From an uncultured Thiotrichaceae bacterium (lineage in GTDB: Bacteria; Pseudomonadota; Gammaproteobacteria; Thiotrichales; Thiotrichaceae), in the NCBI GenBank assembly GCA_902727945.1, contig CACVAV010000010.1, forward strand, positions 1 through 10,861: DNA of 10,861 nucleotides. The letters run 5' to 3'. Below the pieces are notes generated by a model. The model did not search any database and was not told where the DNA came from. It was given only the letters and a program-made list of their open reading frames with translations. The translations under genes and the position numbers were made by a program. Positions 6,432 to 10,861 of the stretch are shown here, in pieces. Numbering within the stretch: position 1 is the stretch's first letter; each line of letters starts with the position of its first letter.

Positions 6432-6458
6432 ATCAACCACTAGTTAAGAATGGTTGAT
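6432..6458. promoter_or_regulatory. Operator-like dyad ATCAACCA-N11-TGGTTGAT
   Basis: Two perfect 8-base inverted arms (6432-6439 and 6451-6458) are separated by 11 bases. The right arm overlaps the candidate -10 element, and the dyad lies between that promoter and the ATG at 6422. No T-run follows, so a terminator is unlikely. Binding here would block transcription of the two-gene operon encoding a possible Xre-type protein. Confidence 0.5.
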
Positions 6459-6486
6459 ATTAGCATCCCGGTAAACCACTCTCCAA
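6457..6486 (-). promoter_or_regulatory. Candidate sigma-70 promoter of the 97-aa / DUF2384 operon
   Basis: Read on the minus strand: TTGGAG at 6486-6481, an 18-base spacer, then TAATAT at 6462-6457, preceded by TGC as in an extended -10. Both boxes are partial matches to consensus. It is placed correctly, about 35 bases before the ATG at 6422. Confidence 0.35.
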
Positions 6487-6531
6487 TACTCACCTTGTAA
6501 TAGAACTGATAACGCGAACAGTGAATAACCA

Positions 6532-7134
6532 TCAGCAACCGTGAGACATCAGGCTAGCCCAGGTTCCGCCTTCATCATGAACAATACGGATACGCGACAA
6601 AGTGCCATGCTCGACGTTCAATGAAAAAAAGTGTTCACTTGAAATACCTAACACGTCAGACAATAAAACACGCAATACGCCAGGGTGCGTTACTAATAAT
6701 ATCTGCTGACCTTTGTGCTTTCTGATCAATTGCCCCCAACCCTTCAGCACGCGTTTTTTAAATGCCGGAAAAGGTTCCCCGCTGGGTGGGCGCAATTCAG
6801 CCGGATCACTCCACCACTGCGCCAGTTTCTGCGGATCTTTCTGCATGATCACATGGGGGAAATCACCCTCCCACGAACCAAAATCCATCTCCCTGAAATC
6901 CTTCCACTCTTTCAATTCAAGTTCATGTTTTTCCGCTACCCACTTAGCAAACTGCGAACAACGTAATTTTGGCGATGAAACCACCACATGCCAGTCACTC
7001 TTACGCCGCACCGCTTTTTTCAGGCCTTTCATGCCCTCAGTACTAACAGGACAATCCAGTGAGCCACAAAATACTTCACCGGCGTCTACCTCTGCGCTGG
7101 GCAGCAGGTCAATATACGTAGTAGGAATACTCAC
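6532..7134 (-). CDS. Histidine-phosphatase-fold protein lacking the catalytic RHG motif
   Basis: The product is 200 residues and clearly of the histidine phosphatase (phosphoglycerate mutase-like) superfamily, closest in feel to the CobC/PhoE branch. Seen: strand TTYIDLL at 5-11, GSLDCPVSTEG at 24-34 (usual GxxDxPLTExG), VVSSPKLRCSQFAKWVA at 51-67, REMDFGSWEG at 81-90, PPSGEPFPAF at 116-125 and LLVTHPGVLRVLL at 146-158. Residues matching the second Arg (58), the acid (Glu82) and the second His (150) are present. At the place of the R-H-G nucleophile motif it reads L-P-S-A-E, so the phospho-accepting His is a Ser (13) and the Arg a Pro (12). Classical catalysis should not work; a binding or regulatory role is possible. 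The GTG start follows the greA stop by six bases, in the same frame and without a visible Shine-Dalgarno sequence, which suggests coupled translation. Confidence 0.82.
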   Translation of the reverse strand: MSIPTTYIDLLPSAEVDAGEVFCGSLDCPVSTEGMKGLKKAVRRKSDWHVVVSSPKLRCSQFAKWVAEKHELELKEWKDFREMDFGSWEGDFPHVIMQKDPQKLAQWWSDPAELRPPSGEPFPAFKKRVLKGWGQLIRKHKGQQILLVTHPGVLRVLLSDVLGISSEHFFSLNVEHGTLSRIRIVHDEGGTWASLMSHGC

Positions 7135-7140
7135 CGATAA

Positions 7141-7623
7141 TCAGGCGTAACGCACTTCAATAATTTCATACTCACGAATACCACCCGGAGCCTGTACGGT
7201 CGCAATATCACCTTCTTCTTTGCCAATTAATGCTCTGGCTACCGGAGAAGATACTGCAATTCTGCCTTTTTTAATGTCGGATTCAATATCACCCACAATC
7301 TGGTACTCAATGGTTTCACCGGATTCAACTTCTTCCAGCTCAACCCATGCACCAAATACCACTTTGCCAGCATTAGCAGCGCCGACTGCAGCCACATCGA
7401 TCACCTGCGCATTAGACAATACACCTTCCAGTTCCTGAATACGGCCTTCGCAAAAGCCCTGTTGCTCACGCGCCGCATGGTATTCGGCATTTTCTTTCAA
7501 ATCACCATGCTCACGTGCCTCAGCAATAGACTTCACAATTTTTGGACGCTCTTCTTTTTTCAGGCGCTCCAGCTCTTTATTAAGCTCCTCAGCACCCGCC
7601 GCCGTCACCGGTGGTCTGTTCAT
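7141..7623 (-). CDS. greA: Transcription elongation factor GreA
   Basis: The product is 160 residues, about the standard length. GreA enters the secondary channel of RNA polymerase and triggers cleavage of backtracked transcripts. Seen: an N-terminal antiparallel coiled coil at about 1-76 whose tip carries the catalytic acids Asp41 and Glu44 in AREHGDLKENAEYHAAREQ (36-54). A C-terminal FKBP-like domain spans about 80-158, with VELEEVESGETIEYQIVG, then the signature ISSPVARAL-like stretch (here VSSPVARALIGKEEGD) and PGGIREYEIIEV. It lies 14 bases after carB in the same direction, with a good ribosome site before its ATG, so it is probably in the carAB operon as in other gammaproteobacteria. 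The phosphatase-like gene follows after six bases. Confidence 0.97.
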   Translation of the reverse strand: MNRPPVTAAGAEELNKELERLKKEERPKIVKSIAEAREHGDLKENAEYHAAREQQGFCEGRIQELEGVLSNAQVIDVAAVGAANAGKVVFGAWVELEEVESGETIEYQIVGDIESDIKKGRIAVSSPVARALIGKEEGDIATVQAPGGIREYEIIEVRYA

Positions 7624-7630
7624 AATATTA

Positions 7631-7636
7631 TTCCTT
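7631..7636 (-). promoter_or_regulatory. Ribosome binding site of greA
   Basis: AAGGAA on the minus strand, seven bases before the ATG at 7623. It falls in the 14-base gap between the carB stop and greA. Confidence 0.7.
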
Positions 7637-7637
7637 A

Positions 7638-10600
7638 TTAAATATTACCGCCGTGCAGATCCTGCAAACGGTATACTTGTTCTTCTTCAGTATGAGCCAT
7701 TGCCATACAATGCGCCTTCGCACCCTCAATGGTGGTGCTATAAGTCACTTTATGTTGCAAGGCTTCGCGACGGATTTCAAATGAATCCAAAGTCGACTGC
7801 TCACCTTCGGTTGTATTTATAATCATAGCAATCTCATCGTTCATAATCATATCAACGATATTGGGACGCCCTTCACGCATTTTGTTCACAACACTGCAAC
7901 TGATTCCAACACCTTCCAGCTCACGCGCTGTGCCACGGGTAGCAATAATGCTAAAGCCCAGATCAATCAGCATACTGCCTAATTCTTTCAGGTGACGACG
8001 ATCTGCTTCACGCACACTAACAAAAGCCACGCCAGACTCCGGATATATTTCACCCGCTGCCCGTTGCGATTTGCCAAATGCTTCAGCAAAGGTCTTACCA
8101 ACACCCATGACTTCGCCCGTCGATTTCATCTCAGGACTCAGAATAGGATCAACTTCAGGGAACTTAATAAACGGAAAAACCGCTTCTTTCACCGAGAAAT
8201 AGTCCGGAATGACTTCCTCAGTCGCGCCTTGTTCAGCCAAAGTTTGACCCGCCATGCATCTTGCTGCAATTTTAGCTAACGGGCGGCCAATGGCCTTGGA
8301 AACATAGGGTACGGTACGTGATGCACGTGGGTTTACTTCCAACACATAAACATCACCGCCTTTAATCGCAAACTGCGTATTCATCAGGCCAACAACACCC
8401 AATGCCCGCGCCATATCAGCGGATTGCCGGCGCAATACATCCTGGATTTCCTCACTTAATGAGTAAGGTGGTAATGAACACGCCGAATCACCGGAGTGAA
8501 TACCCGCCTGCTCAATATGCTGCATAATACCGCCAATCAGCACATCTTTACCATCGCAAATCGCATCAACATCCACCTCAATCGCATCATCAAGGAAACG
8601 ATCCAGCAATACCGGCGAGTCGTTTGAAACCGAGACCGCCGTGGTCATATAACGACGCAGCTCTTTTTCGTTGTACACGATTTCCATGCCACGACCACCG
8701 AGCACATAAGACGGACGTACCACTAATGGATAACCCACCTCTTCCGCTAGTCTGACCGCTTCATCCATACTACTGGCCGTACGATTAGGCGGTTGCTTCA
8801 GGCCTAATTTTTCGATCAACTGCTGGAAACGTTCACGATCCTCCGCCAAATCAATGGAGTCCGGCGAAGTACCAATAATAGGCGCTCCCAACGCTTCCAG
8901 ATCGCGTGCCAGTTTCAGCGGCGTTTGTCCGCCGTACTGCACAATCACGCCATGAGGCTTTTCCAGATCAACGATTTCCATCACGTCTTCCAGCGTCAGC
9001 GGCTCGAAGTACAAACGATCGGAGGTATCATAATCCGTCGACACTGTCTCCGGGTTACAATTAACCATGATGGTTTCATAACCATCTTCACGCAGCGATA
9101 AAGCCGCATGTACACAACAATAGTCAAATTCGATGCCCTGACCAATCCGGTTCGGACCACCGCCCAGCACCATAATTTTTTTATTGTCCGTCGGCTCTGA
9201 TTCGCATTCTTCCTCGTAGGTTGAATACATATAAGCCGTGTCAGTCGCAAATTCAGCCGCACAGGTATCAACCCGTTTATAAACCGGCTTTATACCCAGT
9301 TTTTTTCGTGCATTACGCACCACACGCTCTTCCTGAGCCAGCAATTTAGCCAAGCGCCGGTCAGAGAAACCCTTACGCTTAAGCATAAACATTTCATCCG
9401 CATCAATCTCGTTCAACAAACGGTTTTTCAAACCCGCTTCCAGATCGATCAGCTCCTGCATTTGCACCAAAAACCAAGGATCAATACTGCAAAGCCCATG
9501 GATTTCTTCCATGCTCATACCAAAACGGAAAGCATCTGCCACGTATAAAATACGCTCAGCTTTCGGCACAGTCAGCTCGCGGCGTAGTATATCTTTAGCG
9601 TCCTCAGCTGACGGATCAAGGCGTTCATCCAGACCATCAATGTCAGTTTCCAGCCCACGTAATGCCTTTTGCAAAGATTCCTGAAAGGTACGACCAATGG
9701 CCATCACTTCGCCCACCGATTTCATCTGCGTGGTCAAACGGGCATCCGCTTTAGGGAATTTTTCAAAAGTAAAACGCGGGATTTTGGTCACCACGTAATC
9801 AATACTCGGCTCAAATGAAGCAGGTGTCGCACCGCCGGTAATTTCGTTCCGCAGCTCATCCAGCGTAAAACCTACCGCCAGCTTGGCTGCCACTTTTGCA
9901 ATAGGAAAACCTGTTGCTTTAGAGGCTAACGCTGAAGAACGTGATACACGCGGATTCATCTCGATAACGATAATACGTCCGTTCTCAGGGTTGATTGAGA
10001 ACTGTACATTTGAACCACCGGTATCCACACCAATTTTACGCAGCACAGCCAATGAAGCATTACGTAGCAACTGATATTCTTTATCGGTTAGTGTCTGTGC
10101 CGGAGCAACGGTGATGGAATCACCGGTGTGCACGCCCATCGGGTCAAAATTTTCAATGGAGCAAATAATGATGCAGTTATCTTTATGATCACGCACCACT
10201 TCCATTTCATATTCTTTCCAACCCAACAGCGACTCTTCCAACAGCACTTCTGTTGTCGGTGACATATCGAGGCCACGGGCGACAATGGCTTCAAATTCCT
10301 GTTTGTTGTAAGCAATACCACCACCGGCTCCACCCATAGTAAATGACGGGCGGATAATAACCGGATAGCCCAGTTCCTTTTGCGCTGCCCAACCATCTTC
10401 CATGCTATGTGCAATAAAGGAGCGTGCTGAACCCAGACCGATCTCAGTCATTGCGGTACGGAATTTTTCACGATCTTCAGCCATGTCAATGGCTTCTTTG
10501 CTCGCACCGATCATTTCCACACCGAATGCTTCCAGCACGTTTTCACGGGCCAGATCCAATGCACAGTTCAATGCCGTCTGTCCACCCATGGTGGGCAGCA

Positions 10601-10856
10601 GTGCATCCGGGCGTTCTTTTTCAATAATTTTGGCGACAGTTTCCCAACGGATAGGCTCAATGTAGATCGCATCAGCCATTTCCGGGTCGGTCATAATTGT
10701 GGCCGGATTCGAGTTCACCAGAATGACACGGTAGCCTTCTTCGCGCAGCGCCTTACAGGCTTGTGCACCGGAATAATCAAACTCACAGGCCTGTCCGATG
10801 ACAATCGGGCCAGCACCAATAATCAGAATACTTTTTATGTCACTACGTTTTGGCAT
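7638..10856 (-). CDS. carB: Carbamoyl-phosphate synthase large subunit
   Basis: The product is 1072 residues, complete, against 1073 in E. coli. With CarA it makes carbamoyl phosphate from glutamine-derived ammonia, bicarbonate and two ATP, feeding arginine and pyrimidine synthesis in the cytoplasm. Seen: the N-terminal carboxyphosphate half at about 1-400 (IIGAGPIVIGQACEFDYSG, IIRPSFTMGGAGGGIAYN, IEMNPRVSRSSALASKATG). A linker/oligomerisation domain spans about 400-550. The second ATP-grasp half at about 555-935 has VLGGGPNRIGQGIEFDYCC, VVRPSYVLGGRGMEIVYN and LEVNPRASRTVPYVSKAIG. A C-terminal MGS-type allosteric domain from about 936 has TRGTA, NKMREGRPNI and IINTTEG, where E. coli CarB binds UMP, IMP and ornithine effects are read. 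The start ATG lies five bases from the window edge. carA is expected just upstream. No missing key motif was noticed. Confidence 0.99.
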   Translation of the reverse strand: MPKRSDIKSILIIGAGPIVIGQACEFDYSGAQACKALREEGYRVILVNSNPATIMTDPEMADAIYIEPIRWETVAKIIEKERPDALLPTMGGQTALNCALDLARENVLEAFGVEMIGASKEAIDMAEDREKFRTAMTEIGLGSARSFIAHSMEDGWAAQKELGYPVIIRPSFTMGGAGGGIAYNKQEFEAIVARGLDMSPTTEVLLEESLLGWKEYEMEVVRDHKDNCIIICSIENFDPMGVHTGDSITVAPAQTLTDKEYQLLRNASLAVLRKIGVDTGGSNVQFSINPENGRIIVIEMNPRVSRSSALASKATGFPIAKVAAKLAVGFTLDELRNEITGGATPASFEPSIDYVVTKIPRFTFEKFPKADARLTTQMKSVGEVMAIGRTFQESLQKALRGLETDIDGLDERLDPSAEDAKDILRRELTVPKAERILYVADAFRFGMSMEEIHGLCSIDPWFLVQMQELIDLEAGLKNRLLNEIDADEMFMLKRKGFSDRRLAKLLAQEERVVRNARKKLGIKPVYKRVDTCAAEFATDTAYMYSTYEEECESEPTDNKKIMVLGGGPNRIGQGIEFDYCCVHAALSLREDGYETIMVNCNPETVSTDYDTSDRLYFEPLTLEDVMEIVDLEKPHGVIVQYGGQTPLKLARDLEALGAPIIGTSPDSIDLAEDRERFQQLIEKLGLKQPPNRTASSMDEAVRLAEEVGYPLVVRPSYVLGGRGMEIVYNEKELRRYMTTAVSVSNDSPVLLDRFLDDAIEVDVDAICDGKDVLIGGIMQHIEQAGIHSGDSACSLPPYSLSEEIQDVLRRQSADMARALGVVGLMNTQFAIKGGDVYVLEVNPRASRTVPYVSKAIGRPLAKIAARCMAGQTLAEQGATEEVIPDYFSVKEAVFPFIKFPEVDPILSPEMKSTGEVMGVGKTFAEAFGKSQRAAGEIYPESGVAFVSVREADRRHLKELGSMLIDLGFSIIATRGTARELEGVGISCSVVNKMREGRPNIVDMIMNDEIAMIINTTEGEQSTLDSFEIRREALQHKVTYSTTIEGAKAHCMAMAHTEEEQVYRLQDLHGGNI

Positions 10857-10861
10857 TACTT

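Noticed and set aside
5399..6440. A mobile island or defence system in the strand-switching middle region
   Set aside because: There are no integrase, transposase, terminal repeats, tRNA or marked base-composition shift by eye. The genes are small but closely packed with core genes on both sides.
7089..7110. A frameshift or sequencing error hiding a normal RHG motif in the phosphatase-like gene
   Set aside because: The residues before and after align with the family in one frame, and neither alternative frame spells RHG. A cluster of substitutions is more likely, although an assembly error cannot be fully excluded.
6713..7150. A 145-codon plus-strand open frame opposite the phosphatase-like gene
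   Set aside because: It is a shadow frame rich in Ser, Phe and Pro. The minus-strand protein shows several family motifs across the same bases.

Overview
The window looks like a chromosomal housekeeping segment of a gammaproteobacterium of moderate GC. The case rests on gene content and neighbourhood: a ComEC / DUF2062 / Lol-transporter cluster, a carB-greA operon, a YigZ-family gene, and the high similarity of CarB, GreA and LolD to their gammaproteobacterial relatives. I cannot place it more finely from sequence alone. I see no tRNA, rRNA, CRISPR array, insertion sequence, phage gene or integration site.

Left part (1-4253). The window opens inside the N-terminus of a ComEC/Rec2 DNA-uptake channel gene on the minus strand. 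It diverges from a DUF2062 membrane-protein gene. That gene converges on a compact three-gene minus-strand operon for lipoprotein export, read in the order lolC, lolE, lolD. Both junctions of the operon are 8-base overlaps with the same sequence, ATGAATAA, because both permeases end in the same tail. Both permeases also mix LolC-like and LolE-like traits.

Middle part (4254-6531). Small genes switch strand repeatedly here: a secreted BamE/SmpA-like small protein (+), a YigZ/IMPACT-family protein (-), a small secreted protein of unknown function (+), and a two-gene minus-strand operon. That operon holds a 97-residue unknown protein followed by a protein with a C-terminal MbcA/ParS/Xre-antitoxin-like (DUF2384) segment. 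Two gene pairs overlap tail to tail. The two-gene operon is preceded by a plausible promoter whose -10 element overlaps a perfect 8-base dyad, which suggests autoregulation.

Right part (6532-10856). A minus-strand operon carries carB (carbamoyl-phosphate synthase large subunit, complete), greA (transcript-cleavage factor), and a histidine-phosphatase-fold protein whose catalytic RHG motif is replaced by PSA. carA probably lies just beyond the right edge.

Most of the window is ordinary core genome, and I found no clear new multi-gene system. The points most worth a second look are the phosphatase-like protein lacking its nucleophile, the orphan antitoxin-like operon with its operator-like dyad, and the two tandem LolF-like permeases.
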